A DNA stretch of 64,000 nucleotides from Adineta ricciae. Lineage: Eukaryota; Rotifera; Eurotatoria; Adinetida; Adinetidae. The stretch is from NCBI GenBank assembly GCA_905250025.1, contig CAJNOJ010000032.1, positions 233,501 through 297,500 of the forward strand, read 5' to 3'. Numbering within the stretch: the stretch's first letter is position 1; each line of letters starts with the position of its first letter. Below the pieces are notes generated by a model, which saw only the letters and a list, made by a program, of their open reading frames with translations, was not told the DNA's origin and did no database searches. Shown piece after piece: positions 23,968-35,235 of this stretch. Position numbers and translations under genes: made by a program.

Positions 23968-25792
23968 ATGAAAACATTAACTCACTTTTTAGATTTTCAC
24001 CAAATTATGAACGAAACTCTAATAAGAAATTCATTTTCGGCCTCCTCGATCGATGTCTTAGTACGCAAAGTTCTCCTAGGATGTTTATTATTTAGTCTAT
24101 CGATCTTTACTATCATGGGAAATTTATTAGTATTATATGCAATACGAACAGAAAAGCGCCTGCGAACCGTATCGAATTTATTTATTCTCAGTCTGGCATT
24201 CGCTGACCTAATTGTCGGAGTTTCCGTTATGCCGCTGAGTGCCGCAAATATTATCGTTGGTCGGTGGCCATTTTCATCAGTTCTATGTCAGATGTGGTTG
24301 TCGGTAGATTACGTTGCCAGGTACGTAAGGAAAACTTCTTGAGACAGATATACGAGTCTAAAAGATTCACTTTTAGTACGGCTAGTATCTTTAATCTCGT
24401 TCTTCTCAGTCTGGATCGTTACTGGGCGGTTGTTTATCCTATACGGCATTTTCAGAATCGATCACGTAAACGAGCAACTAATTTTATTATTATTATCTGG
24501 TTTATCTCGTTCTTATGGGCGCCAGTCGTTATCTTTTGGTCATATCTTATTCCTCAACATAGTCATGTGAATAAACCAACTGAATGTGATACATCGTTTC
24601 GTTCGAATAAACTGTTCAAGACAGTCGCCGCGCTGTTCAATTTCTATTTACCGTTATTGTCAATGATCGTTATTTCGTATCGTATCATGCGTGCTGTGCG
24701 TTCACGTTCGACAATGGAATTTGGCCGACGGATATCTTCGGCAACGCAACGGCAGATGAAACAAGAACGAGCTTATCAAAATCAAATGAAAATCGCAGCC
24801 TGTTTATCCTTAGATGAAAACGAGAATCCTCCTACGTCGGATTCGGTTCGGATCGATGATAATGTCGATTTAACCAATGCAAATAATAATCCGGATGACG
24901 ACACAGAAAGTCTTAGTCAACTTGAGTTGAACAGATCATCTTTAAATCATGATTCTCCTTTTTGTTTTCCTTCGATAAATCCAATAAAAAATCTCTTTCC
25001 ATCTTTATCATCCATCCGAGAACAACAACGAAAAAGTGTTCAGTCGTCAATTAACTCGTCCAGTTTTAAATCGATTAAAAATTCGTTAAGTGTTCATCAC
25101 GACATGAAATATCCTGAACAAAAAGCAAATCAAATCTCAATTAGTTTAAATAACATCCCTCGCGCCGCGTCAATATCAAGTCTTTCAGACGACTCTCCTC
25201 AACCAATGTTTACCTATTCGGACAAACAACAACAAGGAAGATCAAACGAGAAAATCACTATGTAAACTCTCTATCAGATTCAATTCATTCGATTTTCTTC
25301 TACCTTTCTTTTTTCTTCAGACAAATTACTTCAACATCATCATCATCATCGCCAACTCATGTTGATAATCCAACAGATACCTCGAATAATCAATATCTCC
25401 CGATCCCAACACCATCCGGACCGATCAATCCACCTCTCAAAATGAATATTCTCACCTTCTTCGAATACATTCTTAATCCCAGTCTTTCGAGTTCATTGCA
25501 AAAAGAAATCAAAGCTGCGAGACAATTAACATTACTCGTCGGCGTTTTTACTTTCTCACTCTTACCGTACTTCATTCTCTTCTTAGTTGTTGCCTGGTGT
25601 CAACATTGTGTATCAGATACAGTTTACACTACAGCGATCTGGCTTGGTTATTTGAATTCAACTGTCAATCCGTTGATTTATCCATTATGTAATTTACATT
25701 TTCGTCGTGCATTTAAGAATATTCTGTATTGTCATCCTGCGAAAAGTAAATTACCTAATCTAGGCACATTTCGTTCGATCCGTCAATCGTAA
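23968..25792 (+). CDS. Aminergic GPCR, histamine H1 / muscarinic-like
   Basis: Three exons (23968-24320, 24377-25261, 25321-25792) give 569 residues. TM1 has GNLLVLYAI, TM2 has SLAFADLIVGVSVMPL, and TM3 has the amine-binding Asp in SVDYVASTASIFN followed by LDRYWAVVYPIRH. The motif DYVASTASIF across the first intron is characteristic of histamine H1 receptors. TM5 is LFNFYLPLLSMIVIS. A very long, Ser/Asn-rich third intracellular loop follows, then TM6 VGVFTFSLLPYFILFLV, where the CWxP tryptophan position reads LLPY, and TM7 GYLNSTVNPLIYP with an intact NPLIY. A biogenic-amine ligand is likely. The first exon may start at Met14 (MNETLIRNS). A TTTCAG acceptor lies 8 nt before the ATG. Confidence 0.88.
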
Positions 25793-26552
25793 ATGAGACA
25801 GTCGTCTTTTTATGTTTTCTGCTTCTTTACGGAAACCAATCAATTCTGATGGTTCTTCTGAGAATACTACAACAAATGATTGAAGACGTTATTTTCATCT
25901 CCCACCTAATCAAAATGTCTTCAAGTGCAACGATTAGGACCGAACAAATCTTTCTCTCGTTGTCTACACTTGAAAACGACGGTCTTTTTTTTTCTATTTT
26001 TCTACTGATGAAATAAATTATTTTCAAGATGACAATTTAATAAGCTCAGATAGTAATTTCATAAGAAAAAAACTTATTGAGAATTCATCACGATTAGCAG
26101 ACTAGAGATCTGCGCTGTTGAATAATTCAACGAAACGGATTGATGAATCTTTTGAAAAAATGATGGTGAAAAGCTTCGTTTGCTATTCCTTTGTCTTTGT
26201 CTTCTGTGAAAAGAATCGTCGATAAAATAATAATTATTTTCGTCGTGCGAAGATTAACATTCATCGAAGTGCTCGAAAGTGATTTGAACAACTAGCACAC
26301 TATTCACTCAGGAAAATCTTCAACAGAATATCATCTTTCATGTCACATTTATTGAGTTAATTTCAAATTCATGTCGCATTGTCTATTCAGTTTTGCATCG
26401 CCAACAAGGTAAGAATGTGGGTAGATGACGCCCACGCATACTCTTAAGACAAAATAGCGCTCCGACACTCTCAAAAGTGGCTGATTTGTTAAGCGAGGAC
26501 GAGAAAGTTTTGTTCTTTATTGTTTGTACATATAAATAAAACAAATTAATTA
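25793..26552. other. Convergent 3' intergenic region
   Basis: Between the 3' ends of the aminergic receptor (+) and the MATH-BTB gene (-). AT-rich, no gene supported. Confidence 0.45.
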
Positions 26553-28101
26553 TTATGATGAACACGCACATGATGCTGCGTGTTCTGCTGAATATACAAA
26601 TGCTTCCGTAGCTAAAACTGGATGCTGTTCGACTAATAATCGCCAATCGTCTGTTTCGACCACTTGGAGAATATTTCGCATGATGAAGTTTAGAATACGT
26701 TTCTTCAATTCGTGAGCGTTGTGCAGGTCGGCGACAATGAAAAGCATTGTGCAATTCGATATGGAGAGCGAATTGGTCATGATTATTTCGGCTTTTTGTT
26801 TGAGAAATTCTAATTGATATTTATCGGCTGCTTTGAAGATCTCTATAGCGTTGTGTTCGTTAATATCTTCAACATTGGAAGTGTACATATATTCGAGTAA
26901 ACATTGCACTGTTTCCGGTTGTAGATCGGTTATTTCAATCGTGGAATTTTGATCTTCCAACATTGAATGAGAAAACATTGCAGCGAATACTGGACTACGA
27001 GCCTAAAAGAGAGAACAGTAGTTTATAAATCGAAATGATCAGAGTAAGACAAAGGAATTGATATTGGTCATTTGAAAACGAATCGCGTTTTACGATCGTG
27101 AATGTGAACTTACACTTAATATACTTCGATGAACGTAGAAGGTGATTGCTGTAGAAGTTGATGGGAGAGCTATTGCTGATGATGTAGTTTCGTCTGATGA
27201 TTCGCCTGCTCCATTACTTCCACCTGAATTTGTGCTGTATCTTTTTCTTTTTATTCGATTGTTGTTTCTTTTCGGTACTGATGTTGATGATGATGATGAT
27301 GGTACGTCAGATGATTTTGATTCGTAGATCAAGTTGTTGAACTGTTCTGGTCGGACGATGATCGTCACATCATAGCAATTGTCTTTTCTCGATGTTAACA
27401 GTGAACCAAAGTGTGTGGATAATGACATTAAACTTTCGTAAGTATTCTTTTTTTCTTCATGAATGATCGACGATGAAGATTCTCCAACGATTATAACTCG
27501 AGCGAATATTTTCAAGCTTTGGTCGGAATTCAACAGTTCAGATTTGCGTTGTGTTGTTAGAACCATACGCATTAAATATTCGGAATAACCCCAATCGCCA
27601 CCTGTCGGAAATACATGGTAAGGCGTTTTTCGCACAATATGAAATTCGCCACGACTGTTAATCAATGAGAACTCAGCTTTAGCTAGTAGATCGGAACGAC
27701 CGCGAACGTATTTAACAAATAGACTGATGTATTCAACTGATTTTTCATTTACACCTTTCGGATATAGCTTCAGACACCAACTAAAAACAAACATTCGAGT
27801 TGGATACGAAGGAAAGCTTCCAATTTACCTTGTGTCAGTGTGAGGACCAAATGTAGGTGAAAAATATGAACTGAATAGAACGCGAGGTGATTGAGGGTCA
27901 TCTAAATTATACAGAACGAATTATTAGAAAATAAATAATAAACATTGATGATAAACCTAAATATGATTGAAAATGATCAATCGTCCATAGATGTGTAAAC
28001 GAAACGACTTTGCGATCGGTTAAACAGATTGAATGCGGTGGATTGGCAGAAAGTGGTCGATTTCCACGAAAATTTGAACGTTCAGTATTGCTGTTCGACA
28101 T
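26553..28101 (-). CDS. MATH-BTB protein, SPOP-like
   Basis: Four exons (27957-28101, 27829-27901, 27114-27780, 26553-27002) give 444 residues. The N-terminal part (VSFTHLWTIDHFQSYLG, then WCLKLYPKGVNEKSVEYISLFV) is a MATH/TRAF-like substrate-binding fold. It is followed by a BTB domain with DVTIIV, FYVHRSILS, ARSPVFAAMFSHSM and ITDLQPETVQCLLEYMYT, and then a helical BACK-like tail (AADKYQLEFLKQKAEIIM). This is the SPOP/roadkill arrangement, a substrate adaptor for cullin-3 ubiquitin ligases. An unusual Ser/Asn/Lys-rich insert of about 60 residues interrupts the start of the BTB domain between DVTIIV and FYVHRSILS. The start is 182 bp from a divergent gene. Confidence 0.88.
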
Positions 28102-28283
28102 TGACTAAATGATGAATGACAGATAGACAAATAACGAGTAAACACATTATTTCCTATTGGCTGAAAACAATCAGCCAATCACCGCGAGATGCCTATTTCA
28201 TATATACACACGAATACGTAAACGATCTGCTGTTTTTTTTTCTATAAGTATTTTTTCAAATGTGAAATACAACAGAAAAAACG
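28102..28283. promoter_or_regulatory. Short bidirectional promoter region
   Basis: Only 182 bp separate the start codons of the MATH-BTB gene (-) and the PY-motif membrane-protein gene (+), so both promoters must overlap here. A TATATA motif is present near 28200 with no clear preference for either side. Confidence 0.4.
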
Positions 28284-29118
28284 ATGGATGCAATTCACAT
28301 CATAATGGCAACATCAGCATCGGCCAATCCTCATAATATTCCAAATGAACGGATTGAAAATATTGTGAGAAAGAGAAAAATATCGGCAATTACATTTCTA
28401 AGTTGGTTCTCAAACAAATATTGAATGGATTCTTCATTGCATATGATTTTGCGCTTCTAGTTTTCGGAATTCTCCTGATCGTCGCCGGATCGCTATTAGC
28501 CTCATTCGAAAGTCAACGATTTTCAGTGTCGTTTATTGTTTTCGGGTATGACTTTCATCAAACGATATCAAATCAATCTTTTTCTCCTTTGCTTTGCTAG
28601 TATCATTGGAATCGTATTCGCTTTTATGTATTGGATATCAGCAGAGAAAATTCTCATTGCAGCAAGAAAATATAATACAGATAGAATGAGAGTAAGAATC
28701 GTTTTAAAACACACTATCTGTTAAACGCACGCCTATGCTAGGAAATACAATTACAAGCTCAAAATCCCAGTGTTTTTCTGTTCCAAAATGCAGATAATAG
28801 GTAGACCATTCCTGAAGAATGACTCATCGCTTTTCACAAAGCTTTTCTCTTCAGAAATCTTGCACAAACAACGCGTACTGGTTTACCAAGTTATGAACAA
28901 AGTGTCTCACCTCACGCCGGTAAACGCATTTCCACGTTGACAAAAAATGTATGTCTTTGTTTTCAGAAATCCCACCTCCCTATGAGGAAGCAATCAAAGC
29001 CAAACCTTCTGATCAAGAATCTAGTCAATTATCTTCATCACCAATCCCAATTCGCTCCATATCATTATCAGTTGATCAAGCTGCAAATGTCTCTTCTACA
29101 CCAAGTCACGTTCAATAA
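28284..29118 (+). CDS. Small multi-pass membrane protein with PY-motif tail
   Basis: Exons 28284-28364, 28403-28545 and 28601-28691 join cleanly, through a very short 38-nt first intron. They encode two or three TM segments (FFIAYDFALLVFGILLIVAG, VSFIVFGIIGIVFAFMYWIS). Further exons about 28855-28919 and 28968-29118 encode a cytoplasmic tail with GLPSYEQSVS and IPPPYEEAIKAK, a PPxY motif that binds WW domains, for example of Nedd4 ligases. The product ends SSTPSHVQ. With the splice sites I can see, the third-to-fourth exon junction does not keep the frame; either a microexon or a base error lies there. The family is not recognised, though the layout resembles small 4-TM proteins with PY tails. 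Confidence 0.6.
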
Positions 29119-29337
29119 CATCTCAAGAGTTCTCTTTCCTACTTACATCTCTTCTCACGATTGCCTATTTTTCTATTCGAATGATCTACGTTCTCGCTTC
29201 TTTGTGTCTTCAAAATTCAGCTCAATAATTGTTTTCTTTTCTTTTGTATACGAATGGTGAACTGAATGTTCGGTTGAAATAAAACATGTGTAGCAATTGT
29301 GTGAATATCTAGTCAATATCTGACTTTTTCTTCAGAA

Positions 29338-30444
29338 ATGAAAAGACATGTCAGCAGTTCACCAGAACAACCACAATTACTTTGGCTAAGGCACTTTTTC
29401 GCTGGTGTCTGCGCCGGTGGTGTTGGTCGAACATGCACAGCGCCGATCGATCGCCTACGAACTTTCTTCCAAGGTAACGGAATGCTTCATATCTCTTGTC
29501 AAACTCTTTTTCTTTCGTAGTTTATGGACTGGATTCACACGGGCGAATGACAATCAAAGATACGTTTATTTTGATGATTAGGGAAGGTGGTGTTCGGTCA
29601 TTGTGGCGCGGAAACTTAATGAATGTGATTAAAGTTTCACCCGAAACTGGACTAAGATTAATGTCATACGAAACATTCAAACGATTACTCGGACAAACGA
29701 CAACACACGAAATCGATGTTTTTCAAAAATTTCTCTGTGGATCAGCAGCTGGTTTCACTGCTAGTGCATTGATATATCCGATGAAGACAATCAAAGTAAA
29801 CTTTTCTTGTTTGCATTGTCGAAGAATAGCTTCTGCCGTCTATTTAGACGCGTTTGACTATACGTAAAACAAATGAATATAGATCAATTGCCGATTGTAT
29901 TTTAAAAATCTATCGAGGAGAAGGTCTACGAGCGTTTTATAAAGGTTAGTTATTCATATCATAACAGAGATCGAATTACATCATTCATCATCATCGAACA
30001 GGAATGTTTAGAATATCGCAGAAGTTCTCAAAACAGTAAAACTCGATTGTTGTTTGCGTTTTTCTAGGCTTACTGCCAAGCGCATTAGCTATTCTTCCGG
30101 CGAGTGGCATTGATCTTGCGTTATACGAAACGTTAAAGCGACGTTTAGAAGCTTATCATGAACATCCGACAAATCCGATCGAAAAACTCATCATTGGTAA
30201 TGTATCAAATGGCATTAGTCAATTTTTTATTTATCCACTGCTAAACGTTCGCACGCGACTTCAATCTAATGTTGACCGAAGCGATACGATGACACAAATC
30301 CTTAAACGTCTATGGACACATCATGGAATCCGAGGTCTTTATAATGGATTTTCTTTACATATGTTACGTTTAGCACCATCAAGTGGAATATCATTTCTAA
30401 CTTTTGAATATGTCAGCAAACTGTTAGGTGCAAAAGCTTTGTAG
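29338..30444 (+). CDS. Mitochondrial carrier, SLC25A24-like (short form)
   Basis: Four exons (29338-29473, 29521-29795, 29848-29944, 30068-30444) give 294 residues, with three tandem carrier repeats. The signature PxDxxR appears as PIDRLR in repeat 1 (FAGVCAGGVGRTCTAPIDRLR), PMKTIK in repeat 2 (CGSAAGFTASALIYPMKTIK) and PLLNVRTRLQ in repeat 3. Sequence features (RSLWRGNLMNVIKVSPETGLR, EGLRAFYKGLLPS, ASGIDLALYETLKRR) resemble the ATP-Mg/phosphate carriers. The N-terminal EF-hand calcium domain of those proteins is absent, making it a short, calcium-independent type. It acts in the inner mitochondrial membrane. An acceptor (TTCTTCAG) directly precedes the start codon region, 220 bp downstream of the preceding gene on the same strand. 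Confidence 0.88.
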
Positions 30445-30831
30445 TAAACCAAAAGTCAGTGTAACAGTGTGTGTGCGTTTAGGTTAATATTACAGTTGTG
30501 TCTTTTTCTGTTCTCACACATTTTCGTCAGGCTGAAGATACGTTGTACTTTGTTTTATATCTCGTCTTCCATGACTATAAACAGGAATATTAACAAATAA
30601 AAATGAAGTCTTGTGATATAAAATCATCTCGTTCGCATCGAGAAAATAGAACATATGAAAAAAAAAGGATTTTCTTTTCGTAGACAAATTACTTTCAAAG
30701 ATGGAAACACACATCAATCAACATGTGTAGATAACTAAACATCTCGTATTCTTTACATCTGTTATTAACTATATCCAACTTTCAACATGTCTAGAAAACG
30801 TCAATGTTAACCACAAGATTATTAAAACCAA
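30445..30831. other. Intergenic, no gene seen
   Basis: 3' UTR of the carrier and promoter of the next small gene; no other feature seen. Confidence 0.45.
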
Positions 30832-31378
30832 ATGATTTCATCATCAGCGACGATTCTTCTGATTATCATTGATGTCATATTGCCAATGGGTGAGAATTTC
30901 AAATGACCATTTCCTCAATAAAACTATCTCTTTAGTGATTCCATTCTCAATCCATCCAAGCTCGACGCATTTGCTACACATCCGCGTGCGTAACACATCG
31001 ATCGAAACTATTGTAAATGACAAACAACTGAATTTTATCGAAAAACAGCTACGGCAGAAGCAAATTCCTTACAAACGAGTTGAAACCAATCCAGTTAACG
31101 TCGTGATCATCGTCGGACCCTTTCCTAAACTCGCTCACACGTCGCTTAATCTAACTAAACCAGCTACACTGAAAAGCGATTTGAACCAAGGTCGTCCTAC
31201 ATTGGATCAAGGTAGTTGTTTTTTGCTATTCGACTCGCTGTGTTCAGATGTTTCATTTTCAGAATCGTATAACTTTCGTCATTGTCTCGAAACGTGTGAA
31301 ATCTATCAAGACGCAGAATTCAAACCCGATCATAATTGTATTCGAAACAGATGTTTACAAGAGATAACGGGAATTTAA
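30832..31378 (+). CDS. Putative secreted four-cysteine protein, unrecognised
   Basis: Three exons (30832-30889, 30936-31211, 31263-31378) give 149 residues. The first exon encodes a hydrophobic leader, MISSSATILLIIIDVILPM, that could be a signal peptide. The middle is a mixed region (HLLHIRVRNTSIETIVNDKQ, VNVVIIVGPFPKL). The last exon carries four cysteines in a C-x3-C...C-x4-C pattern (HCLETCEIYQD, then HNCIRNRCLQ). The splice sites are canonical and keep the frame, which supports a real gene. I do not recognise the family; the domain order suggests a small extracellular protein. Confidence 0.6.
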
Positions 31379-31887
31379 TGAACGATTTCTTGATGTTTGA
31401 AGTGAATTTTCTAAGTAAATAATTCGACTGTTTTCTTCTGAAATCTATTCCACATGTTGTCGCTTGTTTTTCAATAACTAAACTGACTTGAAACAAATCT
31501 TACTAAGTAACACAATGATTTTCTATTGTGTACAGTTGTTAAAAAACACCATCATCCTCAAGGCGTGTCATCGTCAAAACAAAATTTCTCTTTTGCTTTT
31601 TTCAACGGCGTAAAAGAGAAATGTCATTATACTGCGGAAATTCGTTCGAAACGGTATTTCTTGAGCTACTTGATTTCGATTGACTAGTGTTCAGTTGAGT
31701 ATTCGAAACCATGATGTACGAATTGACACGACAAGAGAGATTTTCTTTTTTTTCTCGATCGCTTTTCGTTCACTCGTTGCCTTTTGAAAAGACGTATTTG
31801 TTTATTTTTGCAAAAAGCATCTATAAAGGCACTTGACAATTCTGTTAAATACAAACACTTTCCTTCCAATTTTCAGTTCGCTCAATT
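31379..31887. other. Intergenic, no gene seen
   Basis: No convincing gene. AT-rich spacer upstream of the next single-exon gene. Confidence 0.45.
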
Positions 31888-32511
31888 ATGGTAACAAATC
31901 CTCATGTCCAAAGTCGTGTGAAACATTACGAAATCTTATTATCGCGCGAAGTTGTCCTCCTTGAACGGCAGCGCGAACAAAACTTAACGACGCTCAAAAA
32001 ACTCGAGCAAACCATTCGCCATGAGAGTAAGAAAATTCCAATTTGTAGTCGAAGAAAAGATCTCGTTCCGTTAGAGGAGCGTCATAGCGCCAAAAATCAA
32101 CAAAACCGAAATGCTCACGCTTTGGAAAGATCGCAGAATATTCGAACGCAAGGATCAAACGAAAAGGCATCCCCGTTCGTCCCGAAGTTTCGTCGTCTAT
32201 GTACGAAAGCTCATCGTTTACCTCCGATCACAAAATCATGTATTCCGTCGACGGAACAACGCATAACAAACGAACGAGTTCGCCGCTTGGACAATGAAAC
32301 CATCGACAAAGAAAACGAAGATCTTCATGATCTACTCCTCACGATAACGAATCAATTAGCGAAGTACAGTGCGTCAGAAACAACAAAAGTCGATAAACAA
32401 GTGCATTCATTTATCGAAGCATTACCCGAATACAAAGGTGTTCAGCAAGGCTTTGATAGTTTCGCTCCATCGTCACTCTATTCGACTCACGCGACCGTGG
32501 CGATGAGATGA
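31888..32511 (+). CDS. Basic, probably helical protein, unrecognised
   Basis: A single 207-residue frame. The N-terminal 45 residues (VKHYEILLSREVVLLERQRE, then LTTLKKLEQTIRHE) have a heptad-like coiled-coil pattern. The middle is basic and Arg/Lys/Ser-rich with low complexity, and a second helical stretch (NEDLHDLLLTITNQLAKYSA equivalent) precedes the end at THATVAMR. The clean, long frame in an AT-rich background supports a gene, as does a TTTTCAG acceptor just upstream. No family recognised. Confidence 0.5.
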   Translation: MVTNPHVQSRVKHYEILLSREVVLLERQREQNLTTLKKLEQTIRHESKKIPICSRRKDLVPLEERHSAKNQQNRNAHALERSQNIRTQGSNEKASPFVPKFRRLCTKAHRLPPITKSCIPSTEQRITNERVRRLDNETIDKENEDLHDLLLTITNQLAKYSASETTKVDKQVHSFIEALPEYKGVQQGFDSFAPSSLYSTHATVAMR

Positions 32512-32721
32512 AGACTTCGCAAACATACCCGAAACGTTGCATCTAGTCAGCCGGTGAATTTCTTCTTTTCCTTTTCTATTACCTGTCATCTTCCTTTTTT
32601 CTTAAAATCAAATGGATCTATTAACTCATGAGCAACAGTCTATACTTGAATGAAACTGACACCCTTAATCGATGTTTATTACATTGAAACAAATAAAAAT
32701 TAACATTCGACAAATTTTTGT

Positions 32722-35235
32722 CTAACATTGCCGAGCGAGATAGACACGTTTTTGGCACTCGTAGATACGCCGAATATCATTCCGAAAGTTGATATTAAAG
32801 AAAGAGTAGATCAATGGATTGCACTAGAATGTCAAAACATGTCATCGGTTCTGGCTTCGGGACAAATCCGCGTCGAACTTACCGCACTGTTGATGTAGTA
32901 AAGTAAAAACAGAGGTTCTCGAAATAAATTCGGTTTAATATTGAATAGAGTGATGATTATCGATGGTAAATAGATCAGAATAAACGTCGCTGTGACGATA
33001 AACAATGTTAATGTCGTTCGAATGTTTGCCGAACGTTCTTGTTTTTGCTGTCGTTCGAAAATTTCTTTGCAATTCAAATCAAACGTCGAACCGTGACGAA
33101 TCGACGTGTTCGACTGCCGTCGTAGGTCAGGTGATACGGAATGGTGGTTATTGAAGTGTACGCTTAATTGGTGGTGTGATGGTGAACCTAATGATTGATT
33201 CACACTCGGAAGATCTTCAATAATAGAACGATCCGTTGTGCCGCTTGAAGTTACTGAAAAGCAAAATTTATTAATATCCGGTTTGTTTAGTGGTATTCGT
33301 AATGAAAAGAAGAGAGCGAAGAAAATGAACTCAGTCGTATCTGAGTGTCGAGGAACTAAGTGGGGGAGTTCGAGAAATCACAGTTTAGTAAACACACAAA
33401 TCAAATACGTACGAAATGAAACCTTTCGTGGAATCACTGAAGAATCCGATGGGTGTTCATGTTGAGAACGAATTGACGGAGAATGACTTGATTTTCTCGT
33501 TACTGTTGGATGAAGTAAACTCACTGACGGTGAAATGTTTCCACTAGATTTGTTTTCATTCATGTGGTCGTCTTTATTGCTCGTTTCATTAGCATATACC
33601 AGTGGTATCATCGGTTTTCCGGGTACAGTTAAATATGTCGAATGTGCAAGTCGTAATTGCGAAGGTTTTGCTGTGTGATCGAGTGAATCTTCTGTGACAG
33701 CTAACGATCGATCAGTCAATGAGTGTTCAGTTCCGCAGTATGTGTTCGCAGCTATGGAATTGACTCTTGAACGGACAAGATTGGCCGATGACGCGTCATC
33801 CCAGATTCCACTAGTCAAATAGGTCATCGACGTCATGGAAACGGCGGAATAACGTTTTCCCCGTGCACCATGAATTTCTAAAATGATGTGTTCGGGATTT
33901 TTTCTCATTAGAGACTGTGTACGTAACGAGTGGTTCGTTCTATGTTCCTCATCGTCCTCGTCGAACGATCGATTTACAGTCTGTAAATGAACGTCTTGAC
34001 AACAACAACAGAGACAAGCCAGAAACGAATGTCGATGGGTGTGCGACCGATTTTGCCTGTTATTTATAAAATACGACTGCAGGATTTTCTGGTAAGTCGA
34101 GATCTTCTTCGTACGTGTTCGACGACGCTGATAAATGGCATTGTAAATGAACAAATAAAGAATAACAACAATAATAATACATATAGCAAACAGCGTACTA
34201 TGAAATATTCGGTAAATGGTAAAAAACTTCGATAGATTCAGATCTATTTCACAAAATAACAACAAAATGCTTATCAAAATATTGAAACAAAACATACGCA
34301 AACTAAATTTTGGACTACATTTGACATGGGTCAAATTTCCAATTGTAAATGGCAACTTATCAACATTGGTATTAATATGTTCAACATGAGCGTAAACAGT
34401 CGAGAGATCTTCATGAGAGTTGCCAACAAACAATTCATTCGAATGGTTACTATGTAAATGTAAGATATGTTCAGTCGTTGAATATTCACTCATGGGTATC
34501 AATGCTAAAACGTCAACGAAGAAAACTCGACGTTTACTTCAATTGCGAACGCCTACCTAATAAAGATGAGAGAAAGCCACATAACAGAACGATGATACGC
34601 GCACGACGAATCGTGATGATTTTGTACAATGGCCAACAAATGCAGAAATATCGATCGAATGCAATCGTAGTAATGAGAAATGTTGAATAGAGAACATGTG
34701 TATGAAGAAATCCATAAAATTTGCATAGAAACTCATTGCGGATACCTGAAAATAAAGCAATTATGAAATAACCTTAAGTGCCCTCGTGAGTCGAGGTTTC
34801 TCTAATTAACTTGATGTTTTTCTCTCTAATCTTTGAAGACACGAAAAGTGACACTTCACATTCCATACCTGTCGTCGTTTGATATAATTCCAACGGCACG
34901 AGCACTGAACAGATGATAAAATCCACAACGGCTAACATTTTGATAAAAAATGAACAGGTTTTATTATCATTTCGGTTGATATATACATAAAGTACAAGGA
35001 GATTTCCAATCGAGCCGCATACGATTGTACCGATTAAAATAAACCAAACGATGGCAAAGATAAACAGATTTAAAGAGGAATTGTTAATAGAGTAATCCTG
35101 TTCATCCATGGAGGTTTGATTCGTTAATTGAAGGAATGACGAGGGATAATAAAGCATTGTACCCATTTTTGAAATGGAGAAAATGGTTTTCTGAAACTCG
35201 AAATCTAGAGATAAATTATGAGAGAAGCTGTGCAA
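32722..35235 (-). CDS. Large peptide-type GPCR with very long third intracellular loop
   Basis: Five exons (34869-35235, 34557-34745, 33413-34504, 32883-33253, 32722-32823) join in frame to 706 residues. TM1 has GSIGNLLVLYVYI, TM2 has IKMLAVVDFIICSVLVPLE, TM3-ICL2 has ITTIAFDRYFCICWPLYK (DRY intact), and TM5 is FHSTLFAICIIIVVILYLF. The third intracellular loop is over 300 residues, Ser/His/Arg-rich with a Cys cluster (ACLCCCC). TM6 is LTLFIVTATFILIYLPSIII and TM7 ends NPLIYSFFN, an intact NPxxY. The N-terminus has several N-glycosylation sites. The ligand is not inferable; the architecture is like CCK/orexin-type or other peptide receptors. The upstream Met at 35235 is preferred only because the frame is open; Met24 (MGTMLYYP) is possible. 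Confidence 0.82.
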
